From Martinezella miluonensis (lineage in GTDB: Bacteria > Pseudomonadota > Alphaproteobacteria > Rhizobiales > Rhizobiaceae): DNA of 45,695 nucleotides. A program made the position numbers and the translations under genes. Position 1 is the stretch's first letter, and each line of letters opens with the position of its first letter. Shown piece after piece: positions 26,901 to 34,741 of this stretch. The stretch lies in NCBI RefSeq assembly GCF_900094545.1, contig NZ_FMAH01000051.1, positions 1 to 45,695 of the forward strand, in the 5' to 3' direction. The notes beneath the pieces were generated by a model that was given only the letters and a program-made list of their open reading frames with translations, had not been told where the DNA came from and made no database searches.

Positions 26901-27451
26901 TCCAGACGTTCTTCAAAAACCGGTTGGAAGTATTTGTCGATACAAGCGCCCAGCCGTGGGGTTGGCGCGGCACCTTCGGCGGCGACAGCATCCCGAGCCA
27001 AGCGATTGCGCAATTCGAGAATGCGAGCAAGATCGAACACGCCTTCTTCCCGGCCGGCAGCGAGAAACCGGCGATATCGATCAATATCAAGCCTGTCTCC
27101 CTGTCGGCGTCTGCCAATGCCGTGATCGTAGATATCGTCGGCGAGCACGTCCTTTATAATCATGGCCAAATAGTTCCAAAATCCATTGCCTGGCCGGCGG
27201 CCGGTGCGGAGAACCAGTCCAAAGTCAGATTTTTTCCCGGAGATTTGCAGCCGGCCATCACACAGACCGGGGACTGGTCGCCTTTCCGCCTATTCGATGC
27301 TGCCAAGGTAACCGTTCAAGCCCCCGATCTCTTCCGTGCCAGATTTGAAGACAAGGGTCAGACTGCGGAATTCGACGTGCAGTTCGGTTCGGTGCTCAAT
27401 CCCTTCCGGCTACCGGCATTGTCCGATTTCAGCTGCCCGGCGCAGTTCTGA
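23969..27451 (+). CDS. tssM: TssM/ImpL, IcmF-family inner-membrane protein with ATP-binding motif
   Basis: 1160 residues, full family length; ATGA overlap with tssL. Two N-terminal membrane helices (about 24-42 and 58-77) are followed by a cytoplasmic NTPase-like domain with an intact Walker A, GAPGSGKTT (138-146), and an ILIDTAGRYTTQ Walker B-like strand. A third membrane helix lies around 430-455 (AYGAAAVALAIVFTGW). The remainder is the periplasmic IcmF and C-terminal strand domain. TssM is the trans-envelope conduit; with TssL it anchors the tail. Many IcmF proteins lack Walker A, so its presence suggests an ATP-dependent step as described for Agrobacterium. Confidence 0.95.
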   Translation: MNPLGAFYTLRSYVSVYAGLLGQRFISLIWVAAICVVIWFYGSMAGYGSFKPLMSAAARIIAIGVVIAGWLIYLLITTLRSRRRDKALVEGIADDAASQQAEVGEIHSRLREALLLLRRISKKRFGYIYELPWYVIFGAPGSGKTTALTNSGLKFPLGDAMGSNSVQGAGGTRNCNWWFADEAILIDTAGRYTTQDDLNGASKAGWEGFLGLLRKYRRSQPINGALVTLSIGDLLSRDHEVQLEEVRSIRKRLSELDEFLHARVPVYVVLTKADLLTGFVEFFDGLAKTDREQVWGTTFDLDESYKGQNLPERFMEEFALLQQRVDAMLIERLQQEPNVEVRGRIFRFPAELASLGERLQELLSELCASSNLVESPLVRGVYFASGTQSRETDTPRTRRSYFLSRLFKEVIFGEASLVARDRRLSGRQAMIRRIAYGAAAVALAIVFTGWTASYFQNSRAIAAAERRIDNYEKLANGIQVRDVTDADFLRILPALDNLRAVTGGFDEVRVWPTSFGLDQEDKIASRQRGAYQRALNSLLLPRMLVELQNELKQTSDVQKTFDALKLYGMLGGLGPVDKDFVSQQSEDMFATLYPGEGRSAARKALLAHVEAMAGGSLPAIELDTSLIAKAREAIHTQSLAARAYDIVIHSRQARQLDTWLPADALGPLGAQIFQRKSKATLRDGIPGIFTGKGYRDVVLSTVAAAASEALKEQWVRGGGDAPPSGMTTDAISQAALQLYSDAFQQHWSSLLADLQIRPSSNLADATETARILAANPNPIEMVLKSIAAATDLRPKAGTEIASVDVPDAALRAATASAANPPDPYGPLRAALEANAANAQSVSQDGKADNGSGKPRSQIQSLQPILQNIYSQLSRAANSTVEVARVFDAGGQLTNANQDLLQQARGLPSPVDAWMVAVAADIGSLAVKAARVRINDLWASEGADLCARIVTGRYPFDRASGQDIAMADFVRLFGPQGLLQTFFKNRLEVFVDTSAQPWGWRGTFGGDSIPSQAIAQFENASKIEHAFFPAGSEKPAISINIKPVSLSASANAVIVDIVGEHVLYNHGQIVPKSIAWPAAGAENQSKVRFFPGDLQPAITQTGDWSPFRLFDAAKVTVQAPDLFRARFEDKGQTAEFDVQFGSVLNPFRLPALSDFSCPAQF

Positions 27452-27461
27452 CGGTCCGCCG

Positions 27462-28847
27462 ATGAATGAACCGCTCGCCCGCACCCAATCGCCGATGCAG
27501 GCCGACACAATCGGCTTCTTCGGAAAATTGCCAACACATGGCGATTTCGTTTCCTCTACGCTTAGCCTGCGTCTGCAAGGCGAGCTCGATCAATGGATTC
27601 GCAGCGGCCTGATCGCGCTCGAAGCGGCATTGGGATCGGATTGGCGCGGGCTGTTTCACGCCATGGCAGCCTGGCGCTTCGTCGTGGGCAAGGGCGTCTG
27701 GGCACCATTCGCTATTGCAGGCGTTCTCCTGCCCAGCCGTGATCGCGTCGGCCGAAGCTTCCCCTTGATTATCGCCGCGCAATTGCAGCGCTTCTCCGGT
27801 CCCTTGCGCGATCTTTGCGAGGACGACAGCTGGTTTATCGCCGCCGAAGCATTGGCCGAGACCTCGAGCAAAGCCGATTTCGAGATGCAGCGTTTCGCAG
27901 AGAGCATCAAGCGACTTCGCCCGCCATTCATCGACCAGAAATCAACAACGACGCAACCGGCGACCACGGGCGATGCCCAAACGCCAGCCTCGCTCTGGTG
28001 GCGCATCAATCCCGGCACCCGACACGGCAAAGGGTTTCGCACCATGGCGAGCCCCACTGCACGGGATTTCGTCAAGCTCGTCACGACAGAAGCTCCCCAA
28101 TTACCTGCAACTGACGCACCGCTGGCACGATCTGCTGTCGCTGTTCCGATGCAAACACAGCAGACGACGGCAACAATCCGGCCAAAGCTCGCTATAGCGG
28201 ACAGCCATGCCAGCCACGCTGGAACGCGCCTTTCATTGAATGCCGATGCACTCCTTGTCAGCGATAGACCGCAGATTTTTGCAATCGCCGATGGTGTCGG
28301 CGATGGCATCGGCGCCATCGAAGCAGCTCGGATCACAACCGGAATACTCGCCGGTATTCCTCAACGTGAAGCACTGCAAACTTTGGTGCAGGATATCAGG
28401 AGCAAGCTCAGCCATGCTCATGCGATCCTGCGCGCCAAAGGCGCCAACGTCGAGAGGGAGCTTCCCGTGGCCAGCGTCGTGACCGCCGCGCTGCTTGATG
28501 GGAGATTTGCAGTCACATGGGTAGGCGATGCTCGATGCTATCTGCTGCGCGACGGGACGATGCGGCTGCTGACCCATGACCATGTCAACATCGGACTTCG
28601 CCGAACACTCGGCCGCGGCCTTGGGCTATCGGATCAACTCGTCACGGAAACGGTTGGAGATCCGCTTCACCATGGCGACCGCCTCCTGCTTGCCAGCGCG
28701 CCCCTTTCTCGCACGCTTACCGATCGCATCATTGCCGAGATCCTGATCGAGACGCCGCTGGAACAAGCTGCGGAGGCGCTGATCCAGGAAGCGCTCATCG
28801 CCAACTGTCGCGAAAATGTCAGCTCCATCGTCATCGGCGCGACATGA
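27462..28847 (+). CDS. TagF/ImpM fused to a PP2C-type phosphatase domain (TagF-PppA)
   Basis: 461 residues from ATG 27462. Residues 14-205 are TagF (TIGFFGKLPTHGDFVSSTLS, then GVLLPSRDRVGRSFPLIIAA), a negative regulator of T6SS assembly. A linker (206-240) leads to a PP2C-like domain (about 245-461) with NADAL (Asp262), AIADGVGDG (Asp277, Gly278) and TWVGDARCYLLRDG. Two metal-ligand motifs are altered: the usual Ser-Asp-Gly reads Ser-Ala-Pro at 412-414, and the terminal Asp-Asn reads Glu-Asn at 451-452. A TagF-PP2C fusion is known in Agrobacterium; whether this domain is catalytically active is uncertain. It overlaps ppkA. Confidence 0.92.
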   Translation: MNEPLARTQSPMQADTIGFFGKLPTHGDFVSSTLSLRLQGELDQWIRSGLIALEAALGSDWRGLFHAMAAWRFVVGKGVWAPFAIAGVLLPSRDRVGRSFPLIIAAQLQRFSGPLRDLCEDDSWFIAAEALAETSSKADFEMQRFAESIKRLRPPFIDQKSTTTQPATTGDAQTPASLWWRINPGTRHGKGFRTMASPTARDFVKLVTTEAPQLPATDAPLARSAVAVPMQTQQTTATIRPKLAIADSHASHAGTRLSLNADALLVSDRPQIFAIADGVGDGIGAIEAARITTGILAGIPQREALQTLVQDIRSKLSHAHAILRAKGANVERELPVASVVTAALLDGRFAVTWVGDARCYLLRDGTMRLLTHDHVNIGLRRTLGRGLGLSDQLVTETVGDPLHHGDRLLLASAPLSRTLTDRIIAEILIETPLEQAAEALIQEALIANCRENVSSIVIGAT

Positions 28848-29755
28848 TGGGAGATCCAAGCGCTGAGGATATGAGGAAGATTGCAAGAAGCTTTGCGGAA
28901 CTACTGCATCTTTTAACGCATGATGGCGAGATAGAGCGGTCGAAGCATATCCGCGATCTCCTGATCGATCGATTGCGCGATACGCTGGACCGGCGCCTCT
29001 CTTCGCTGGCAGAGATCGAACCGACCTTCATCGGAAATACGTTTCTCGTCGAGGCGGTCATGCATCGCAACGACCGGACGGAAATCAGCCGATTGCGCCA
29101 TCGCGATCTCGGCACGCTCCATGCCATGAAAACGATCAGGGTGGATCGGGCGAACGAGGCGACCGCCAAAGCCTTGCTGCTGCGCGAAGCACACATCGGA
29201 ATGGTGTTACGCGACCGCAATCTTGCTTCTACCCAATCCGTCATCCGCTTGCCCGACGGCCGTCTGGCGATCGTCATGGAATGGGTCGGGCCATCTTTGT
29301 CGCAACGATTGGCTGAAGGTTCTCTTTCATCCGCCGATGTCCGAGCGGCGACAAGATCCATGCTCATCGGGTTGAGCGCAATCCACCAGGCCGGCCATGT
29401 TCATGGCGATATTTCTCCGGCTAATATTTTGCTTGGCGACGGCGACTTCAATCAGCTGAGGATAGCGGACTTCGGCACGGCAGTAGAATGCGGAACGCGA
29501 TACAGCGATCTCGATATTGCCAAGGCCGCGACGCCGAACTTCACTGCACCCGAGGTTTCAGCCGATACCCCCATGCAGTTCAGTGCCGATCTCTACTCGG
29601 CCGGCCGTCTGATGAACCTGCTTCTTGAACATTGCAACGAGACTGATGAATCGATCATCGCACTAAAGGCGGTCGCCCGGCATCTGTCGGACCTCACCCC
29701 TTCCATGAGGCCGCCGAACGCAATGGCAGCCCTTGCTTTGATCGGTGAGGTCTAG
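28844..29755 (+). CDS. ppkA: PpkA/ImpN, T6SS serine/threonine kinase
   Basis: 303 residues, start overlapping the phosphatase stop. The N-terminal 60 residues form a charged helical segment. The kinase has Lys96 in the VAIK-like strand (LHAMKTI), catalytic VHGDISPANILL (Asp189, Asn194), DFG at 209-211 and APE at 235-237; the glycine-rich loop is poorly conserved. There is no membrane anchor or sensory domain, unlike the long Pseudomonas PpkA. In this locus type PpkA phosphorylates TssL, allowing Fha binding and activation. It is the last gene of the operon and converges on the next gene with only 11 bp between stops; no terminator hairpin is visible. Confidence 0.92.
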   Translation: MMGDPSAEDMRKIARSFAELLHLLTHDGEIERSKHIRDLLIDRLRDTLDRRLSSLAEIEPTFIGNTFLVEAVMHRNDRTEISRLRHRDLGTLHAMKTIRVDRANEATAKALLLREAHIGMVLRDRNLASTQSVIRLPDGRLAIVMEWVGPSLSQRLAEGSLSSADVRAATRSMLIGLSAIHQAGHVHGDISPANILLGDGDFNQLRIADFGTAVECGTRYSDLDIAKAATPNFTAPEVSADTPMQFSADLYSAGRLMNLLLEHCNETDESIIALKAVARHLSDLTPSMRPPNAMAALALIGEV

Positions 29756-29766
29756 TTGAAACCTCG

Positions 29767-30909
29767 TCAGTTCGAAGCCGAGCTGCCTGGAAGAGGCGCA
29801 GCGGCCGTCGGCACACTCTTCTGATAGACAGTCAACAGCTTGGCGGCATCGACCATGTCGGCATTGCTGGCGTAAATCGTGTCGCCATCCTGCATCTTGA
29901 ACTGCTGCATCAGCACGAAATTCGAGACTTCCTTCAGGTTGACGCTGTAAATGACGGGCTTGACCGAAACGACGGCCGACCCGCTGGCGCCCTTGGCCAC
30001 TGTCGATGCAGCCTGCGAATAGACCTTCTGATTCCGAAATAGATAGAAATTGCGGGAATCGGCTCGATCATCAAGCAGGCCGCCAGCGCGGGCGAGCGCC
30101 TGCGCCAAGGTGGTCTGGCCCGGCTCCAGCGGGAACTCGCCAACGCTCTTGAAGGCGCCAAGTGCAGTGAAGCTCTGTGACGCGCCTTTGACGAACAACT
30201 GATCGCCGGGCACGAGCCGCACGTTCTGCTTATCGTCCTGCAGGATGCGATCCAGGGGTGCCGTCGCCCTTTGCGATCCGCGGGTCAGCGTCACGGCCGT
30301 GTTTGCCGGCGCGGAGGATGCGCCGCCGGCAAGGGCAAGCACGTCAAGCACGCGCTCCTTGCGTGCCGTCAGCGGGAAGCGACCGGCGGAGCGGACCTTA
30401 CCATCGACCGTTACGGCGCTGGAGGGCTTATCGACGACCGTCACGACAGCCTGAGGATTGACGGAAGAGCCTTTGAGGGCAGTGACGATCTGCGACTGCA
30501 AACCTTCTGGAGTGGAATCGATGACGCGCTGCTTACCGACATAGGGCATGGTGACAAAACCACGAGAATCCACCGTGAAGCGGCCGAGATTGAGCGACTT
30601 GCTCTGGGTGGCAGACGGTAATCCGTCCTCGCCGGTATCGAGCACCGTCACATCGAATACGTCGCCCGGACGCAGGCGCGCATCCGAAAAGCCGCGCGAA
30701 CGGAGGCTTGCAAGCCCCTGATCGGTGGGCTCATAGGGTGGCGCAACAACCTGCGCGGCCATCGGCGCCTCGGAGAGTGGTACGACCGGAATCTTTCGCT
30801 GCGTGACGGGCATCGTTGCATTGCGAATATTGAGGGCGCTTGGTCCATCAGACGGCCTCGCACAGGCACTGAGGACAACCAAGGGTAAGACCGCCGCCCA
30901 TTTCCGCAT
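29767..30909 (-). CDS. Polysaccharide export outer-membrane lipoprotein (Wza/OMA-like)
   Basis: 380 residues from ATG 30909, preceded by GAAGGAGA. The N-terminus is a lipoprotein signal (MRKWAAVLPLVVLSAC, lipobox Leu-Ser-Ala-Cys with Cys16). The poly-export domain begins with DARLRPGDVFDVTVLDTGED and contains VDSRGFVTMPYVGKQRV. SLBB-like repeats follow (VDGKVRSAGRFPLTARK, LGAFKSVGEFPLEPGQTT). Such proteins form the outer-membrane channel for capsule or exopolysaccharide. No other polysaccharide gene lies nearby, so it is an orphan here. It is transcribed towards the T6SS operon but has no recognised link to it. Confidence 0.88.
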   Translation of the reverse strand: MRKWAAVLPLVVLSACARPSDGPSALNIRNATMPVTQRKIPVVPLSEAPMAAQVVAPPYEPTDQGLASLRSRGFSDARLRPGDVFDVTVLDTGEDGLPSATQSKSLNLGRFTVDSRGFVTMPYVGKQRVIDSTPEGLQSQIVTALKGSSVNPQAVVTVVDKPSSAVTVDGKVRSAGRFPLTARKERVLDVLALAGGASSAPANTAVTLTRGSQRATAPLDRILQDDKQNVRLVPGDQLFVKGASQSFTALGAFKSVGEFPLEPGQTTLAQALARAGGLLDDRADSRNFYLFRNQKVYSQAASTVAKGASGSAVVSVKPVIYSVNLKEVSNFVLMQQFKMQDGDTIYASNADMVDAAKLLTVYQKSVPTAAAPLPGSSASN

Positions 30910-30992
30910 TCCGGAATCTCCTTCGGATGTTACAAGCAAGGCAGAAATATCAACCATAAGGCGGGAGGCAATATGCCAGGTTGATAAATAAT

Positions 30993-31007
30993 GAACTGTG
31001 ACAGTTC
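30993..31007. promoter_or_regulatory. Inverted repeat GAACTG-TGA-CAGTTC upstream of the export gene
   Basis: A perfect 6-bp inverted repeat with a 3-bp spacer lies 84 bp upstream of the export-lipoprotein start. Its size and symmetry suit a dimeric regulator's operator. No regulator can be assigned. Confidence 0.4.
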
Positions 31008-31063
31008 GGTTGTTTACCATTGTGTCCAAAAAGCAACCGATGGCCAGTTCAGCGCCATAGGGG

Positions 31064-31079
31064 CGCCCCACGCGGGGCG
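31064..31079. promoter_or_regulatory. GC-rich palindrome CGCCCC-ACGC-GGGGCG
   Basis: A perfect 6-bp GC stem with a 4-nt loop lies between the export-gene promoter region and a second palindrome. Neither strand shows a U-run for a classical terminator. Function unknown. Confidence 0.35.
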
Positions 31080-31092
31080 GCGAAGCCAGGGG

Positions 31093-31108
31093 GCTCAAGC
31101 ACTTGAGC
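31093..31108. promoter_or_regulatory. Palindrome GCTCAAG-CA-CTTGAGC
   Basis: A perfect 7-bp inverted repeat with a 2-bp centre (16 bp in all), 14 bp from the preceding GC palindrome. The form suits an operator for a dimeric transcription factor. It does not match a site I can name. Confidence 0.4.
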
Positions 31109-31878
31109 AGTGCGAATCAGCAAGGCAATGGGACTTTAAGAATTACACGAGCATTGATCGAAACGACGGTAGCTTAATCGCCCCATCCGTTGGATTTCCC
31201 CATGCGGCCGGACATCGGCATGGTCTCGAGACACCTCAACAGCCTCGGAATCGTTGGTCGTTCCCATGTTGCTCTTGTCAATCGCTTGTCCGTGGATGAC
31301 CGCCCGATACTGAAAGCTATCTTGGGTAGACCGTTTGCTCTTGAAGGGATTAGGATCGACGCTCCTCTTATCGCAAAGTCCCTCTGCGACAAATTCGTTA
31401 GGCGAGCCAAGAGCTTGGCCAGGCAGGAACGACCAATTTGGGTCTGTTTGCTGAAAGTCCGTTGTCTGGCAGAATGAGGCAAATAGCCGTGGCGGCTTTC
31501 GCAAATGCTAGCGATCTTATGTCGAAGGAAGCGATAGCTGACGGGTGGTCGCGGCGATCACTCTGGCGGATGTTCCCGCAATCATCGGTGCGGCAACCGG
31601 CCTCGGTTTTCCAGGGCAAGCCAGGATGCGCGAAATCAGGCGAGCGCCGCGGTGCGGCCCCTCAAAACACGCGAAAGCGACAGCAGATGGGCGAGCCGAC
31701 TGAATCTGGCCACCGTTCGCCAAACAGCAGCACTCGGTTTCAAAGTCGAGAGAGCAAAGGATGCAGATAAAAATATCCTCCCGGATTGAATCCTTTCGCT
31801 GGGGCTGAGCGTTTTGCATGAGCTCGGACTACCACGCATCCGATTGGACAGCTCTTCCCGCCACTATGGAGGGTAAGG
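31109..31878. other. Spacer of about 770 bp without a supportable gene
   Basis: Several overlapping open frames of 60-120 codons exist on both strands, but none has a recognised family, a good ribosome binding site or GC-biased third positions over its length. The region ends with the ribosome binding site (GGAGGG) of the MBL-fold gene. It is best read as decayed sequence plus the export-gene and MBL-gene promoters. Confidence 0.5.
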
Positions 31879-32757
31879 ATGAAAAACCTGCCAACTCATC
31901 AGACGCTGGGCGCTTATCGTCGAAAGATCGGCGATCTCGTCCTTACGACACTATCAGACGGATATTTGGACGTATCGTTTGACTTGCTTTCCAATATCGC
32001 GCCAGAGGAAATCGACCAAATCCTCGAAGCAGCCGCCGTGCCGAAGCGCGCGCGGGCGACGATTCAAAGCTATCTGATCCAAAGCAGTACAAAGACGGTA
32101 TTGATTGATGGAGGTGCCGGCGGCATGAACGGTTGGGGCGGAGAACTTCAAAACTCGCTGGCATCCGTTGGTGTCGCCAAGTCGGACATTGATTTGGTGT
32201 TGCTCACGCATGGTCACCCGGACCATCTCGGCGGCCTCGCAACGGAAAACGGAGAACCGGTCTTTCCCAATGCTGAGCTGGCACTGAGCGAGGCGGAGCT
32301 GGCTTTCTGGACAGACGACGCAATTATAAATGCGACCCCGGAAGGGTTTCGCCCATTCTTTCTAGCGGCCCGCAAGGTGTTCGACGCCTACGATGATCGC
32401 CTGCGGATGTTGGATTCCGGAAAGGAGGCGGCCGCCGGCGTTGAGGCCATTGCGCTGCCAGGGCATACACTGGGACATACAGGCTTTGCCGTCCAATCGG
32501 GGCGCGATAAGCTCTTTATTTGGGGTGACATCGTGCACTTTCTCGATATTGAGGTCGCTCGACCGGACGTCACGATTGCCTTCGACGTTGACGCGAGTAT
32601 GTCGGCCCAAACGCGCAAGCGGACCTTCGACATGCTTGCTACGGAGGATCCCTTAATCGGTGGCATTCACACCGGATCGCCCGGCTATCTCAGGCTGCGC
32701 CGCAACGACGGCGGTTACGCAGTCGTGAGAGAGCCATGGCTGCCAGCATTAGATTAA
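31879..32757 (+). CDS. MBL-fold metallo-hydrolase
   Basis: 292 residues; ATG at 31879 behind GGAGGG. The metal-binding motif THGHPDHLGG is intact (His111, His113, Asp115, His116). Later ligands are visible as LPGHTLGHTGF (near 196-206), IWGDIVHF and GGIHTGSPGYL. The overall form, with an N-terminal IGDLVLTTLSDGYLDV and a 290-residue length, resembles the lactonase/hydrolase branch of the metallo-beta-lactamase superfamily, which includes N-acyl-homoserine lactonases. Substrate cannot be told from sequence. It stands next to a broken quinone oxidoreductase on the same strand. Confidence 0.85.
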   Translation: MKNLPTHQTLGAYRRKIGDLVLTTLSDGYLDVSFDLLSNIAPEEIDQILEAAAVPKRARATIQSYLIQSSTKTVLIDGGAGGMNGWGGELQNSLASVGVAKSDIDLVLLTHGHPDHLGGLATENGEPVFPNAELALSEAELAFWTDDAIINATPEGFRPFFLAARKVFDAYDDRLRMLDSGKEAAAGVEAIALPGHTLGHTGFAVQSGRDKLFIWGDIVHFLDIEVARPDVTIAFDVDASMSAQTRKRTFDMLATEDPLIGGIHTGSPGYLRLRRNDGGYAVVREPWLPALD

Positions 32758-32852
32758 GACACGAGATCCTCTGCAAGATGATCCTAGTCGCAGGCGCCAC
32801 AGGCATGGCTCCCACCACACTGTAGTTCTTTTGCACGAGTAGGAGCAACACC

Positions 32853-33178
32853 ATGAGCCGCGCGATCGTATTTGATGCCTACGGGCCGCCTGACGTTCTG
32901 AAAATCATCGATCTGGACGTCGGCGTCCCCAGGCGGGAAGAGGTCAAGGTAGTGGTCCGCAGCGCTGGCGTTCAGCCATTCGACTGCCTTTTCCGAAGCG
33001 GGGGTGCCGGACAAGCTGGGCGCCAGACGCATCAACACCCAGCGGTCTCAAACCCAGTTGTGAATGCTGATCCAGTTATATGAGGCAGAACTCCTTCGCA
33101 GTCCGATCCAACGAAGCTCACCGAGAAATGGAAGCCGGCCACGTCTGCGGCAAGCTCGTCCTGATCAATGGGGATTGA
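32853..33178 (+). pseudogene. Zinc-type alcohol dehydrogenase/quinone oxidoreductase relic with internal deletion
   Basis: The first 55 or so codons are a normal medium-chain dehydrogenase N-terminus (IVFDAYGPPDVLKIIDLDVG, then VVRSAGVQPFDCLFRSG) with an AGGAG ribosome binding site. The frame then degenerates and stops at 33083. Just downstream (33113-33178) the typical C-terminal tail reads EAHREMEAGHVCGKLVLING before a TGA. Almost all of the cofactor-binding and catalytic body, some 230 residues in the family, is missing. It is a deletion relic and cannot be active. Confidence 0.75.
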
Positions 33179-33362
33179 CTGACATTCTCGTTTCCAAATC
33201 GGCCTCATGCAACGAGTTTCAGTCCGAGACGATCGATGTACGCGATCGTCAGGCGCTGTGCGGCGGGGCTGAAAACGCCACGGGTCTCATCAGCAGCAAC
33301 TAGCGCCAAACGAACCCATCTGGGAATGCGTGCCAATATAATCGGCGGCTAAGTCCGCTCAC

Positions 33363-34253
33363 TCACCCTCTATCAGCCACGCAATCTGCACCATCGATAA
33401 CATACTCCGCGTAACGAAAGTCCCTGATCGCGGCGAGCTTATCGGCAGACCAGTTCAGAAGCATAAAGTATTTCGGCCGTCCATTCGGCTCATTCGGATC
33501 GAACACTAGGATCGCCGGACGTCCCTCCACCTGCCCGGTCACCAGGTGCCAGTCACTGACCTTCGAGTAATTGCCAAAGTATTTCGAGACCTCGGCCTTA
33601 CCGTTCAACTTCTTCCGGTTGACCAAATCGAGCCTGATGTCGTCCGCGATCATGGCGCGGATGGCGTCGAAGTTGCGGGCATTGAATTGGCCCACATAGG
33701 CGTTGAGCCTGGTGCGATCGGCCTCCGACAAGCCAGATTGCGGCGCGTCGTCCGGCTCCTCGGCGAACTCGCGCAGCTGCGTGCGCCCACGATGCAGCGC
33801 GGCCTTCACTGCCGGCAGGCTGAAATCCATGATGTCGCAGATCTCGGCAAGCGAGCAGCCGAGCACGTCCATCAGGATCACGCTGGACCGCTGCGCCACC
33901 GGCAGCCGCATGAATGTGCGCAGGCTGGTCGCAGCGATCTGGCGACTTTCCACGTCATTGAGCCGGTCGGCAATCACCTCAACCTCCTCAGCCGAACGCA
34001 GCGCCTCCTGCCGGTTGCGGCGGCGCAGGAAATCCAATGCGGTGTTGTGGGCGATGCGGAACAACCAGCCCTCCGGATTGTTGACGGGCGTGACCGATTG
34101 CAGCGCTTCCATGGCCTTGATCAACGCATCCTGCAGCACGTCCTCACCGTCGACGACAGAGCCGACCATGCGTGCGCAGTAGCGATGCAGCTTCGGTCGC
34201 ATCCCCACCAGCAAGGCCCTAATATCGATGATGGCCAGCGGGTCTGGCGCCAT
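33363..34253 (-). CDS. ECF RNA polymerase sigma factor with SnoaL-like C-terminal domain
   Basis: 296 residues from ATG 34253, ribosome binding site GGGGGAG. Region 2 (LHRYCARMVGSVVDGEDVLQ, then DALIKAMEAL and NNPEGWLFRIAHNTALDFLR) and region 4 (LPVAQRSSVILMDVLGCSLA, EICDIMDFSLPAVKAALHRG) are complete. The last about 110 residues form a SnoaL/NTF2-like domain (LNAYVGQFNARNFDAIRAMI, ending WSADKLAAIRDFRYAEYVID), as in ECF41- and ECF56-type factors, where this extension replaces an anti-sigma factor and modulates activity. It lies 20 bp downstream of the small monooxygenase-like gene, probably in one transcript. Confidence 0.88.
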   Translation of the reverse strand: MAPDPLAIIDIRALLVGMRPKLHRYCARMVGSVVDGEDVLQDALIKAMEALQSVTPVNNPEGWLFRIAHNTALDFLRRRNRQEALRSAEEVEVIADRLNDVESRQIAATSLRTFMRLPVAQRSSVILMDVLGCSLAEICDIMDFSLPAVKAALHRGRTQLREFAEEPDDAPQSGLSEADRTRLNAYVGQFNARNFDAIRAMIADDIRLDLVNRKKLNGKAEVSKYFGNYSKVSDWHLVTGQVEGRPAILVFDPNEPNGRPKYFMLLNWSADKLAAIRDFRYAEYVIDGADCVADRG

Positions 34254-34273
34254 TGTTACTCCCCCTCGCCCGT

Positions 34274-34582
34274 TCAGGATTCGTCCAGCATACAGTAGTT
34301 ACCGACAACCCTCATATCACGAACCAGCGGCGGTTCGGCGCAGCGGTCGCGGATGCCCTCCTGGAATGCCTGAAACGCCTTAAGTTTCGGGATTGGGCTC
34401 GAGCCGTCCCCGGCTGAGGTTTCGACGATATGGATAAAGGTGTCATCCTCCAGCCGCAGCGTCAGATAGCGCACGCTGTCGGGCCCGGCCCCCTTTAATT
34501 CCGCAAACACCGCCGCAACCAGCTCGGCGTTCTTGTCGGCCAACTCCGGCTTGGTCTTGTATCTGATCAATGTCCTTCTCAT
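34274..34582 (-). CDS. Small antibiotic-biosynthesis-monooxygenase-like (ABM fold) protein
   Basis: 102 residues with a dimeric alpha/beta-barrel look: opening strand TLIRYKTKPELADKNAELVA, helix, then strand SVRYLTLRLEDDTFIHIVET and a helix containing KLKAFQAFQEGIRDRC, and a last strand MRVVGNYCML. No catalytic residue can be named. It precedes the ECF sigma gene on the same strand by 20 bp; ECF genes with SnoaL-like tails are often paired with small oxidoreductase-type proteins, which may produce or sense the signal. Confidence 0.65.
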   Translation of the reverse strand: MRRTLIRYKTKPELADKNAELVAAVFAELKGAGPDSVRYLTLRLEDDTFIHIVETSAGDGSSPIPKLKAFQAFQEGIRDRCAEPPLVRDMRVVGNYCMLDES

Positions 34583-34741
34583 CGCGCGCTCCTTGCTGTT
34601 GTCGAAACCTAGGACGTTTGCCGGCCGCCGAAGGATGCGGCCAGCAAAAAATTATTTTGGGGTGCATCCTTTGCCCCTCCCTCCTCGTCTAGCCCGCAGA
34701 ACGCGCTGCGACAGGGTGGCGCGACACAGGGAGAATGGGCG

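Noticed and set aside
29767..30909. Wza-like lipoprotein as a TssJ substitute
   Set aside because: It is an outer-membrane lipoprotein next to the T6SS operon, but it has poly-export and SLBB domains, is transcribed in the opposite direction and is much longer than TssJ.
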